DNA from: Gemmatimonadota bacterium
GTDB taxonomy: Bacteria > Gemmatimonadota > Gemmatimonadetes > Gemmatimonadales > Gemmatimonadaceae
DNA: 64,000 nucleotides
Direction of reading: 5' to 3'
Assembly: GCA_021324775.1 (NCBI GenBank)
Contig: JAJPIM010000005.1
Location: 36,754 to 100,753, forward strand
Below, piece after piece: positions 33,269 through 41,280 of the stretch. Numbering within the stretch: the stretch's first letter is position 1; every line of letters begins with the position of its first letter. The notes below the pieces were generated by a model, which saw only the letters and a list, made by a program, of their open reading frames with translations, did no database searches and was not told where the DNA came from. The translations under genes were made by a program, and so were the position numbers.

Positions 33269-34189
33269 CGCGTCGGCGATCGCCCACGCGAGCAGCGGCA
33301 ACATGATTTCGTGGTGGCCGGTGATCTCATAACCGGCCCCGCCGTTCTGGGTCGGCCGTTCGACGACATTCACCCGCGGCCGATAGTGGCGCTGCATATC
33401 GAGATCGCACGTCAGGAATCCGGTGGGCCGCCCACCGTGCAGGTTGCGGGCGATCGTGAGCGCTTTGAGAAACACCTCCGGCATGATGACCGCGCTGCCG
33501 GTGTTGACCACGACCCCGCCGCCATCCAACCCATCGAGCGACGCTGAGAGCCGGCGGAAGTCGCGGTGGCTGGTGTCGCCGATGGCTGCGCCGTCGGCAG
33601 CGGGGTGCTGGTGAATGATCTCGGCACCGATCGCCGCGTGGACAGTGACGGGAACGCCGAGCCGGCGGCCGGCGAGCAGCATGGACAGCTCAGGGTGCGC
33701 GAGGGCGGGCTCCTGCTCGAGGGCGCGGCCAAGCGCTTCGCCCATGCCGTAGCCGTGCGCGTGGCCGGCGGTGATCGCTTCGTTCATTCCGCGTCCGGTC
33801 TCTTCCGCCATGCCGAACGTGCCGTCGCGTAGGCCGGCTGCGACATCCTCCGACGTCGCCCCGAACCGCGCCATCTCATAGTCGTGGATGGCAGTCGACC
33901 CATTGGTGGCGATATGCGTGATCACGCGCCGCTCCATGAGATCGATCAGGAGTGGCGTGAGTCCCGTCTTGACCACGTGGCCGCCGAGCATGAAGACAAC
34001 GGCGCGTTTGGCTCGGTGGGCGGAGACGATGGCGCTGACGACGCGGCGGAAATCGCGCGCGACGAGAATATCCGGGAGTGAGTCGATAAACGCGCCGAAC
34101 GCCGGGGCGGCGCGCCCCGCGGCCGCGTGCTCCGGCGGCTTGGCGAACTCCTCGGCCCGCACCTTGTTTGGACGGCGCCCGATCGGCAC
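33236..34189 (-). CDS. Conserved protein of unknown function (GGH-x-K-T-G-L family)
   Basis: A 317-residue soluble protein. Strong motifs are VFMLGGHVVKTGLTPLLIDLMERRVITHIATNGSTAIHDYEMARFGATSEDVA (about 66-118), GVPVTVHAAIGAEIIHQHPAADGAAIG (about 178-204) and GGGVVVNTGSAVIMPEVFLKALTIARNL. I recall similar proteins as hypothetical or as distant deoxyhypusine-synthase-like enzymes; the glycine-rich loops and paired histidines fit a Rossmann-like nucleotide- or metal-dependent enzyme. No substrate can be named. It precedes the DUF3108 gene on the same strand. Confidence 0.7.
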   Translation of the reverse strand: MPIGRRPNKVRAEEFAKPPEHAAAGRAAPAFGAFIDSLPDILVARDFRRVVSAIVSAHRAKRAVVFMLGGHVVKTGLTPLLIDLMERRVITHIATNGSTAIHDYEMARFGATSEDVAAGLRDGTFGMAEETGRGMNEAITAGHAHGYGMGEALGRALEQEPALAHPELSMLLAGRRLGVPVTVHAAIGAEIIHQHPAADGAAIGDTSHRDFRRLSASLDGLDGGGVVVNTGSAVIMPEVFLKALTIARNLHGGRPTGFLTCDLDMQRHYRPRVNVVERPTQNGGAGYEITGHHEIMLPLLAWAIADALERGSGKPVP

Positions 34190-34251
34190 GGTGCGAACCG
34201 CGGAGAGGTCCGCCTCCGGCGGCGGGTCCGTGGGTGGCGTCCGGTCCGTGC

Positions 34252-35226
34252 TCAGCGGCGGCTCTGGGGTGTGGGAGACGGAGAGGACGGAGACGGGGAT
34301 GAATCAGTGGCCGGAGACCCGGTGACCGTGTCCGCCGCGACGTTGCCAGACGGCGTCTGCGGAGCGCCCGCCGGCACACTCGCCGCCAGGCCGCGTCCGG
34401 GGTGGTACGCCTTGAGGTAGAGGTCGAGCGAACCGAAGCTCAGCTTCGATTTCATCTGCAGGACGATGCGTGCAGAGTCGTCGGAAAACCAGACCTTGGC
34501 CTCGCCGCGGTCCGAGAAGATCCCGGCGGTCTTGATGATCGGCTGGACCACGATCGCGTCGAACTTGCCGGCGGGGACCGAGACGCGTTCGCGGCGGAGG
34601 ACCTTGATGGTGACCGGATTGCTCTTGGGATTGAAATAGCGGTCGAACGTGTACGTCTCTCCGACTTTCAGCGGGAGCGTGCGTACGAAGTAGAGAAAGG
34701 AGCCGTCGTCGAGGGGGTTGGACACCGACGGCTGCTCCGGCTTGTCGTTCAATTGATAGACGGCCCGGTCCGGGTAGATCACGTAGTCCCGGTTCCGGAC
34801 CTTTCCGCCTTCCTCGAGGTGCTGGGCAAATCGCAGCGAGGACATCGAGTCCTGGTCGAACCAGCTCTCGAACACGTCGTTGACGTGATAGAAGATCGTT
34901 CCGCCCTTGAAGCGGAAGATCGTGTGCCAGACATCGTGGCCGCGCAACGACTGCACGTCTGCCACTTCCATCGAGCCGCCGCCGACGTGCAGGATCCCGA
35001 ACTTGACGTCATAGTCGGCGCGCTCGCCCACCGAAAACGGCGGCGGGTTGTTTGCGCGGGTGGCTGGCGCCTGCGTTGCTGGCGGCGGAGGGGACGCCGT
35101 CAGGCCCGCGGCCGGTGGCGACGCGGGGTGCGGCTCGGATTGCGGTGTGCCTTGCGCGTGCACGACCGACGCGGCAGCGAGCACCACGGTCGCTCGCGAC
35201 GCCGCACGGGCGAATGCGGCCATCAT
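34252..35226 (-). CDS. DUF3108 exported protein
   Basis: A 324-residue exported protein. I set the start at ATG 35226, which overlaps the stop of the glycosyltransferase gene (ATGA). A signal peptide is followed by a Pro/Ala-rich linker up to about residue 62. The DUF3108 domain then begins with GERADYDVKFGILHVGGGSMEV and continues through TIFYHVNDVFESWFDQDSMSSLRF and VPAGKFDAIVVQPIIKTAGIFSDRGEAKVWFSDD. DUF3108 proteins are periplasmic beta-rich proteins of unknown role, possibly lipid or glycan binding. Coupling to a GT2 enzyme hints at envelope work. Confidence 0.85.
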   Translation of the reverse strand: MMAAFARAASRATVVLAAASVVHAQGTPQSEPHPASPPAAGLTASPPPPATQAPATRANNPPPFSVGERADYDVKFGILHVGGGSMEVADVQSLRGHDVWHTIFRFKGGTIFYHVNDVFESWFDQDSMSSLRFAQHLEEGGKVRNRDYVIYPDRAVYQLNDKPEQPSVSNPLDDGSFLYFVRTLPLKVGETYTFDRYFNPKSNPVTIKVLRRERVSVPAGKFDAIVVQPIIKTAGIFSDRGEAKVWFSDDSARIVLQMKSKLSFGSLDLYLKAYHPGRGLAASVPAGAPQTPSGNVAADTVTGSPATDSSPSPSSPSPTPQSRR

Positions 35227-36014
35227 CCGCTGCGTGCCGCCTGCAGCGCGCGCGCCGCGCGGCCGAACTGGTAGAGGCGAAGCGCGTCGGCAAATGGGCG
35301 CACACGGCTCTCGCGCAGGCGGAGATCGTAGCGAGGCGCAAGCGGCACGGTCTCGACGCGCCGGGCCAGTGGCGCGGTCCGCAGCAGCAGCTCGGCGTTC
35401 GCGGCCCATCCGTCCCGTGTCACGAGCGGGGTGTCCGGTCCCAGAGCCTTGATGGCATCGCGCAGCACGGAGATGCGGTAGAGGCGAAAGGCGTTGAACG
35501 GATCGCCAACGCCCGGCACCCGGACAAAGGCCCTCACGAGCCAGGGCACCGCGCGACGGAGCCGGCGGACAGCGACGGGCACGCGCGCGGCGAGGGGTTG
35601 AGCACCGGCACGAGCACCTGATGCCGCGCCAGGCGGTGCCTGTTCGACGACGACGAGATCGACGCCCCCTTCGAATCGGCGGATGAGGTCCGGCAGGTGC
35701 TCGGGCTGATCGGTGAAATCGCCCTGCATCGTCACGAGGGCGTCCCGGCGCGCGTAGCGCGTGCGTTGGGCGGCCGTCCGGCAGATCACGTCGAGGGCTG
35801 CTGCGTAGCCGAGGCGCGTCTCGCCGCGGATCACCGTGAGCGGTAGCACCTCGGCGTAGGGGCGCAGCACCTCTGCGGTCTCGTCCGTGCTGGCGTCATC
35901 ATAGACGAGCAGCTCGTACTCCCGCGGGAACTGGAGGAAGACCTTGCGGATCCGCCACAACAGTACGCCGATCGTGTGGGCCTCGTTGTGGGCCGGAATG
36001 CCGATATAAATCAT
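35223..36014 (-). CDS. Family 2 glycosyltransferase
   Basis: A 263-residue GT-A enzyme. ATG 36014 gives the standard beginning MIYIGIPAHNEAHTIGVLLWRI; the open frame upstream is non-homologous. Nucleotide-sugar motifs are VYDDASTDETAEVL (38-50) and the LVTMQGDFTDQPEHLPDL block, where GDFTDQP replaces the usual DADLQDPP; the acidic pair needed for metal binding is altered but Asp remains. Without membrane helices at the C-terminus it is a soluble dolichol-phosphate-mannose-synthase-like enzyme. It shares 4 bp with the downstream DUF3108 gene. Confidence 0.85.
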   Translation of the reverse strand: MIYIGIPAHNEAHTIGVLLWRIRKVFLQFPREYELLVYDDASTDETAEVLRPYAEVLPLTVIRGETRLGYAAALDVICRTAAQRTRYARRDALVTMQGDFTDQPEHLPDLIRRFEGGVDLVVVEQAPPGAASGARAGAQPLAARVPVAVRRLRRAVPWLVRAFVRVPGVGDPFNAFRLYRISVLRDAIKALGPDTPLVTRDGWAANAELLLRTAPLARRVETVPLAPRYDLRLRESRVRPFADALRLYQFGRAARALQAARSG

Positions 36015-36183
36015 CTTCTCTGAAGTTTGCCGTCGCCACCCGTGAATCGCTACCCTGCGGGGGTGATACCCCCCAACACCGGTCATGGTTGGGTCCGAGT
36101 GCGCCGGCCGCACCTTGCGCCATCAGGGCACAACGACCGCGCCCGAGGGTTGCTTCGGGCCCGGGTCGTCCGTCGAGTGCGTG

Positions 36184-37773
36184 ATGCGTGGACAGACGTG
36201 GGCACTCACATGGGCGGGTTTCTGTCTCATCGGGGCGGCAGGAGCGTGCGCGCGGCCGGTTGAGACGGCGATCGCGCCGGCCGCCGTGCCGGTTCTGACA
36301 GTTCCGCCCACTGCCGCCGAGCTTCGGCGCGATCTCACGATATTCGCGTCCGATACCTTTCGGGGGCGCGAGACCGGGACTCCGGATGAGCGCCGGGCGG
36401 CGGCCTTTCTCGTCGCGCGGGCCAGCCACATTGGACTCGATCCGGCCGGCGACAGCGGCTATGTCCAACGTGTGCCGCTCACGCGCATTCGTCTCGGCGC
36501 CGGCACGCGCTTCACGGTGCAGCGCAGCGGGCCGGCTAAATCCGCGCGCGAGGTGGCCGGGCTCGTACCGCTCATGTCGCCGAACAGCATTGGGACATCC
36601 GCGAAGCTGCACGCGGAGGGGGACCTGGTGTTCGCGGGCTATGGCGTGGCGCGCCCGTCCGGCGAGGACGATCTTGCCACGCTCCCGATCGAGGGGCGAG
36701 TGGTCGTCGTGATCAATGGCGCGCCGCCGGGAGCCGACGCCGCGCGCCGATCCGAGCTGGAGTCGCCGAACGCGATCGGGGCGCGGCTCGACCGGATCCT
36801 CGCCCGCCGGCCGGCCGCAGTCATCATCCTCGTGACCGGGGCATCGGCCGATCTGTACGAGCCGATGCGGCGGGCAGTGGAGCACGGCTTCCTGCAACTC
36901 GCATCCGCCCCGCAGCCCGATACCAGCGCGCGAGCCGGTGGCACGTCAGCGGCCCCAATGCTGATGCTGGGTAAGCCGGCGCCAGAGTCGCCGCTGCTGC
37001 CGCGGCGGTGGCCGCGGGACGACCGTCCGCAAGTTCTCGTGGGGATGCGATTCACGGCCGTCGCTGACATCCAGCGCACGCCGGTCGAGTCATTCAACGT
37101 CGTGGCGGCGCTCCGCGGCAGCGATTCCGCTCTCCAACGCAACTGGGTCGCCTACGGCGCGCACTACGACCACCTCGGCATCGTACCGGCTGCTGGTGGG
37201 GACTCCGTCGCGCACGGCGCGGACGACGACGGGTCAGGCAGCGTCGCGCTGCTGGCCATCGCGCGGGCGATGCGGCAAGGGCTGCGGCCGCGACGGTCCG
37301 TACTCTTCGTGTGGCACACCGGGGAAGAAGAAGGGCTCCTCGGGTCGGTCTATTTCGCGAGCCATCCAACCGTTCCGCTGGATTCGATCGTCGCGATGAT
37401 CAACGCCGACATGATCGGCCGGAACGCGCCCGACTCCCTCTACGTCGTTGGTCCGGGAGTCGCGCCGCACGGCATCAGCCGGCCCCTCGGCAAGATCGTC
37501 GATTCCGTGAATGCGTCCCTTCCGTCGCCGTTCAGGTTCGGCCGGATGTGGGACAGTCCAGCGAATCCGCAGCGCGTGTACTACCGCGGCGACGCATTTC
37601 CGTACGGGGAGCGTGGCGTGCCCGTTGCGTTCTTCACGACCGGACTCCATGCCGACTATCAGCAGGCGAGTGACCTTCCGTCGCGCATCGACTATGCGAA
37701 GCTCGCGCATGTGAGCCACTTGCTGTTCGAGATCGGCGAGACGCTCGCCAACCGCGACGCGCGACCGCAGTAG
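36184..37773 (+). CDS. Peptidase family M28 lipoprotein
   Basis: A 529-residue exported zinc aminopeptidase. ATG 36184 begins a signal peptide with a lipobox-like end (GAAGAC, near 22), so an earlier in-frame start at 36085 is rejected. A PA-domain-like segment lies between about 100 and 280. The M28 core has all ligands: YGAHYDHLGIV (His), GADDDGSGSVALL (Asp), WHTGEEEGLLGS (general base Glu and ligand Glu), INADMIGR (Asp) and the late FFTTGLHADYQQ (His). It is isolated, divergent from the glycosyltransferase with 169 bp between the starts. Confidence 0.9.
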   Translation: MRGQTWALTWAGFCLIGAAGACARPVETAIAPAAVPVLTVPPTAAELRRDLTIFASDTFRGRETGTPDERRAAAFLVARASHIGLDPAGDSGYVQRVPLTRIRLGAGTRFTVQRSGPAKSAREVAGLVPLMSPNSIGTSAKLHAEGDLVFAGYGVARPSGEDDLATLPIEGRVVVVINGAPPGADAARRSELESPNAIGARLDRILARRPAAVIILVTGASADLYEPMRRAVEHGFLQLASAPQPDTSARAGGTSAAPMLMLGKPAPESPLLPRRWPRDDRPQVLVGMRFTAVADIQRTPVESFNVVAALRGSDSALQRNWVAYGAHYDHLGIVPAAGGDSVAHGADDDGSGSVALLAIARAMRQGLRPRRSVLFVWHTGEEEGLLGSVYFASHPTVPLDSIVAMINADMIGRNAPDSLYVVGPGVAPHGISRPLGKIVDSVNASLPSPFRFGRMWDSPANPQRVYYRGDAFPYGERGVPVAFFTTGLHADYQQASDLPSRIDYAKLAHVSHLLFEIGETLANRDARPQ

Positions 37774-38226
37774 CGCGAACGGGGCGCGCGTTCACGCGTG
37801 CGCGATCGGCGCTGGCTCTTACCGGGCCGGTCACGACCGGCCCCTACACGGGACGAATTCGTTCGCCATCGCAGCAGGACATTGCGTCCTGCAGCGACGG
37901 GGCGGTCAGCGAGTCGGGCGTGGTGACCGAATCGATCTGGTTGCGAATTCGCTCGCGCCGGCCGGCGAGAGATCTCGTGACCCAGTGCGCCATTGAACGA
38001 ATTCATTCGTTTCGGGCCGCAGGTGATTGCGTCGGCGGCGCACTAAGAGTGTTGTCAGCACTCTACAGGCGCGAGTGCTACGTGTGCCGTATCTCGCTCT
38101 CCGGGCAATCGTCGCATAGATAGGTGATCGTGCGCGTGGCACGAATGGTGAATTGATCATCAACAGCGGCGAGTTAGTGCGGCAGATCACGCACCAATTC
38201 GTCGTCCGCCTTCATCGGGAGCGTCG
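37774..38226. other. Intergenic region with repeat A and a 43-bp fragment of the peptide-SBP gene
   Basis: No gene. Repeat A is at 37819-37848. A GCAGGAC-ATTGC-GTCCTGC hairpin is at 37874-37892. Positions 37901-37943 are identical over 43 bp to 48119-48161, inside the peptide-binding protein gene. Small palindromes GAACGAAT-TC-ATTCGTT (near 37994) and AGTG-TTGTCA-GCACT (near 38048) follow. Confidence 0.8.
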
Positions 38227-38958
38227 ATGATAGTGGCCAATGTTCGGGGGCAATTGCGGCGCGACGATGCACAGCTCGCGCTTCGGTTGATCGCGCGTGG
38301 CTCGCCCGAGGAGCACGAGAGGGCGGAAGCAACACTCCGCGACCGCGGGCTGGACGACGTGTTGGACGACCCGCGGCTGCTCAGCGGGCTCGTGGAAGCA
38401 CGCCGGGGTGCGTGTGCCTCGTATGCGCTCTTTTCCTATGTCGTGGTGCGCCACGCTCTCATGGACGTCGGGGAGCAGGACCGCGTCATGGCGGATTACG
38501 TGGCGAGCATTCTTCTGAATTTCGGATTGCGGGATCGCGCGCAGAGGGTCGCGAGTGCGGATGACGAGTGGTATACGACGCTCGCCGAGTTATCTGGTGC
38601 GGCCGACGGGCCTGACCCGCGGCGAACCTTTCTCGTGCGGGCGCATCTTGGGAATTACGCATTGTGGGTGAGCGGGCTCTTTCCCGAGTACATCGCGAAC
38701 CGTCACTGGCGCCGCGGCACGCCCGACATCGACTACTTCGAGGCCATGGGCCGCCGGGGGTTTGCGCTCGCGGCCGAGCACCAACTGGCGGGCCAGCATG
38801 GGGTCCGGTCCCTCTATGAGACGGCGGCGGAGCGGTTCGCGCTGCTGCGTCTCGCGCTCAACCGGGTGAGCGACTCGTATCTCTTTCCCAGGCACCACTC
38901 GCCCGACCGTCTTCTGCGTCAAGTGAGCAACGCCGCTCGGTGGAAGCTGGTCAGTTAG
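38227..38958 (+). CDS. Conserved hypothetical protein
   Basis: A 243-residue soluble, mainly helical protein from ATG 38227. The N-terminal 60 residues are charged (GSPEEHERAEATLRDRGLDDVLDD). The centre contains HALMDVGEQDRVMADYVASILLNFG and TFLVRAHLGNYALWVSGLFPEYI; the C-terminal part ends with RFALLRLALNRVSDSYLFP. The conserved-looking Trp/Tyr/Arg positions suggest a real family, but I do not recognise an enzyme motif. Stand-alone gene ending before a bidirectional stem-loop. Confidence 0.75.
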   Translation: MIVANVRGQLRRDDAQLALRLIARGSPEEHERAEATLRDRGLDDVLDDPRLLSGLVEARRGACASYALFSYVVVRHALMDVGEQDRVMADYVASILLNFGLRDRAQRVASADDEWYTTLAELSGAADGPDPRRTFLVRAHLGNYALWVSGLFPEYIANRHWRRGTPDIDYFEAMGRRGFALAAEHQLAGQHGVRSLYETAAERFALLRLALNRVSDSYLFPRHHSPDRLLRQVSNAARWKLVS

Positions 38959-38975
38959 AAAGGAGAACGGAGAGC

Positions 38976-39025
38976 GGAGAAAGGAGACAACGGCCAAAAC
39001 GCCTGCCGTCTTTTCTCCTTTCTCC
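38976..39025. terminator. Bidirectional terminator-like stem-loop
   Basis: GGAGAAAGGAGA (38976-38987) pairs exactly with TCTCCTTTCTCC (39014-39025), with an inner ACGGC/GCCGT pairing. It lies between two convergent genes and has T-rich stretches on both strands. The arms are made of GAAAGGA heptamers, so the terminator seems built from a tandem repeat. Confidence 0.65.
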
Positions 39026-39039
39026 TTTCTTCTCTCTCG

Positions 39040-39966
39040 TTACGGTTTCGGCATCTGGATCATCGGGATGGCGCTGCCCGAGACCTGCGGCATCTGGCCG
39101 TTCCACTTCTTTGCCATCTCGTACGTCACCAGCGTCGGCGTGATGCTTTCCGACAGCAGGTGATTCGCCTTGGCCTGCGCTTCCGCTTCGGCGAGAATCG
39201 CCTTGGCGTGGCCGGCGGCCTTGATCGAATCGCCCTGCGACTGGAACTCATTCTTCTGCAGCTCGTTCTGCGACGTGAGTGCGGCCTGCTGCATCACGTT
39301 CTTGGCGTTGATCGCGTCGATCACCGTTTGTGGTGCCCGGATCTCGTTGATGGTGAACTGCTTCACGAGAAACCCGTAGGGTGACAGACGCTTGTCGAGC
39401 AGGGACTGCGTGCGGTTGACCACCTCGGCTTTCTTGGGGCCGAGGATGTCGGCGATGGCTTCGCCGCCGATGACTTCCTGGAGCGCCTGGCGGATCGTCT
39501 GCTTCACGTAGTTGTGCTGGATGAAATCGATGTTGTTCCGGAACGTCGAGTACAACTCCGGCACCTTCATCGCATCCAGCTCGAACGACATGGCGACATC
39601 GAGGGAGATCGGCTGCCCCTCGACGCTGTTGACGTTGATCTCTTCATTGTCGGGGCTTCCTTCGTTGGGGGCCTTCGCGAGCACCAGCGTCTGCATGTAG
39701 ATCGGATACTCCTCGATTCCGGTCGTCAGCGGATTGCGGGTGTGCAGGCCGGCATCGAGCGGTATCCGTTCGACGCCGCCGCCGGTGCGGCTGATGACGA
39801 TGCCGACGTGTCCCGGGTGGATGTACGTCACCGTGGTGGGGAGCAGCACCAACAGCACGATTACGCCGACGACGACGGCGGCGAGCCGGATGGCCGCATG
39901 GCCCAGGGGGCCACCTGACGCTCCTCCTCGCATTTGGGCGAAGCGATCACTTACGACGCTAACCAT
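39040..39966 (-). CDS. SPFH/band-7 (prohibitin-like) membrane protein
   Basis: A 308-residue protein. ATG 39966 is chosen because AGGAGG lies 8 bases before it; a TTG six bases earlier is less likely. One N-terminal membrane helix (AAVVVGVIVLLVLLPTTVTYI, about 30-50) is followed by an SPFH domain (HPGHVGIVISRTGGGVERIPLDAGLH) and a long helical/coiled-coil part (KNVMQQAALTSQNELQKNEFQSQGDSIKAAGHAKAILAEAEAQAKANHLL). Such proteins form large membrane-bound rings and scaffold proteases or lipid domains. The start overlaps the preceding small gene by 8 bp, so they are coupled. Confidence 0.92.
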   Translation of the reverse strand: MVSVVSDRFAQMRGGASGGPLGHAAIRLAAVVVGVIVLLVLLPTTVTYIHPGHVGIVISRTGGGVERIPLDAGLHTRNPLTTGIEEYPIYMQTLVLAKAPNEGSPDNEEINVNSVEGQPISLDVAMSFELDAMKVPELYSTFRNNIDFIQHNYVKQTIRQALQEVIGGEAIADILGPKKAEVVNRTQSLLDKRLSPYGFLVKQFTINEIRAPQTVIDAINAKNVMQQAALTSQNELQKNEFQSQGDSIKAAGHAKAILAEAEAQAKANHLLSESITPTLVTYEMAKKWNGQMPQVSGSAIPMIQMPKP

Positions 39967-40213
39967 GGACAACCTCCTGGAAGCACTCGGGGCAGATCCG
40001 TTCGCCGTTGGGGAGCAGGACCATATCGGTCGCGGCGTGCGGGCCGTGGATCGGACACACCAGATCGGCCGCCGCCTCGATCAGGCGGCGGTTTCGGGCT
40101 TGCCGGATACGGAGCCCGAGCGGAGTGAATTGCACGAGGACGAAAATCAGCAGGGCGACCGCCGTCGCGAGCAGCACGACGAAGAGCGCCCCTTCGACAA
40201 CGATTTCAGTCAT
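39959..40213 (-). CDS. Small membrane protein with CPxHG/CPEC metal site
   Basis: An 84-residue protein from ATG 40213. An N-terminal membrane helix (LFVVLLATAVALLIFVLVQF) is followed by a basic stretch. Then comes a soluble C-terminal part with CPIHGPHAATDMVLLPNGERICPECF: two cysteines in CPEC plus one Cys and two His form a plausible zinc site. Overlap with the SPFH gene suggests a partner of that scaffold. I know no family for it. Confidence 0.7.
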   Translation of the reverse strand: MTEIVVEGALFVVLLATAVALLIFVLVQFTPLGLRIRQARNRRLIEAAADLVCPIHGPHAATDMVLLPNGERICPECFQEVVHG

Positions 40214-40334
40214 ACCTCAACAATACGACCGCGGAGAGGCGGCTGTTTCGGTCCCTCTGTGGCGTCCTCTCGCGAACCGGACTGATCGGTGCTAGAGTGC
40301 CAGACGGTGGCCTCTACAGGGCCATTGCCAGGTA

Positions 40335-41117
40335 CTACTTGGCCAGCGCGTTACTGACGCCGAGGACAGCGGCAAACGCCGCGGCCAGCCCGTGATCCGG
40401 GGCTGCGCTTTCGTCCGCGAACTCTTCCGGATGCCATTGAACGCCCAGTACCCACCACGGGTCGCGGCGCCCGGTTTCGACCGCTTCGATGACACCGTCC
40501 GGCGACTTGGCGGTAACGACCAGACTGTCGGCCAGTTTGGCGATTGCCTGGTGATGGACGGAGTTCACGTCGAGCGTCGCCGTGCCGAGCGCGTCGAAGA
40601 CCCGGCTGTCGGGCGCGAGTTGGATGTTGTGCGTGCGCGACGTGCGCGGCTGGTCCGGATCGTGGGCGATGGCGCCGGGCTTTTCGGTTGGCAAGTCCTG
40701 GATCAGGGTGCCGCCGAGGGCGACGTTGAGCACCTGGATGCCGCGGCAGATGGCGAGCGTGGGGACTCGTTGATCGCGCGCGGCGCGCACGCACGCCAAC
40801 TCGGTCATGTCGCGTTGCGCGTTGACGCGGCTCAGATGCGGGCTTGGCGCGGCGCCGTATTCCGCGGGATTGACGTCCTCGCCTCCCGTGAGCACGAGGC
40901 CCGCGACTGCGCCGAAGACGCGATCAATCGCCGCCTCCACATCCGCGAGCTCACCGGGGAACGGGGCGATGACTACGGGGGTCAGCCCCGCGCGTTCGAG
41001 GATTCGGAGATAGGAGGCCGCGAGCCGTACTCGTGGCACCCCGTCATCCGCGCGCACGGTTGCGGTGACCACGACAAGCGGGCCGCCGGCGGGTGGCGCG
41101 TGAGGGGAGCGAGCCAT
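40335..41117 (-). CDS. Gamma-glutamyl-gamma-aminobutyrate hydrolase family protein (peptidase C26)
   Basis: A 260-residue class-I glutamine-amidotransferase-like hydrolase. The nucleophile is C124 in LAICRGIQVLNVALGGTLIQDL; the oxyanion region is LVLTGGEDVNPAEYG, and the catalytic His-Glu pair is in LGVQWHPEEF. This layout matches PuuD, which splits gamma-glutamyl-GABA in putrescine breakdown, but no other puu gene is nearby, so the true substrate may be another gamma-glutamyl compound. It is followed on the same strand by a region of short repeats. Confidence 0.88.
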   Translation of the reverse strand: MARSPHAPPAGGPLVVVTATVRADDGVPRVRLAASYLRILERAGLTPVVIAPFPGELADVEAAIDRVFGAVAGLVLTGGEDVNPAEYGAAPSPHLSRVNAQRDMTELACVRAARDQRVPTLAICRGIQVLNVALGGTLIQDLPTEKPGAIAHDPDQPRTSRTHNIQLAPDSRVFDALGTATLDVNSVHHQAIAKLADSLVVTAKSPDGVIEAVETGRRDPWWVLGVQWHPEEFADESAAPDHGLAAAFAAVLGVSNALAK

Positions 41118-41280
41118 CGTGCGCGGAATATACTCGTAGTCGCCGATGACCGGATGCGGCCCAGCCGAGGTGTAGCCATCGCTCGGAGCGCGGCAGGCCA
41201 GGCAATTGCTTGGCCCGGCGCGGGCTACGGGCGAACACTCGCGGTCCGGCCGCTACGCGCCGGCACGCGTGGTCCGCCCG

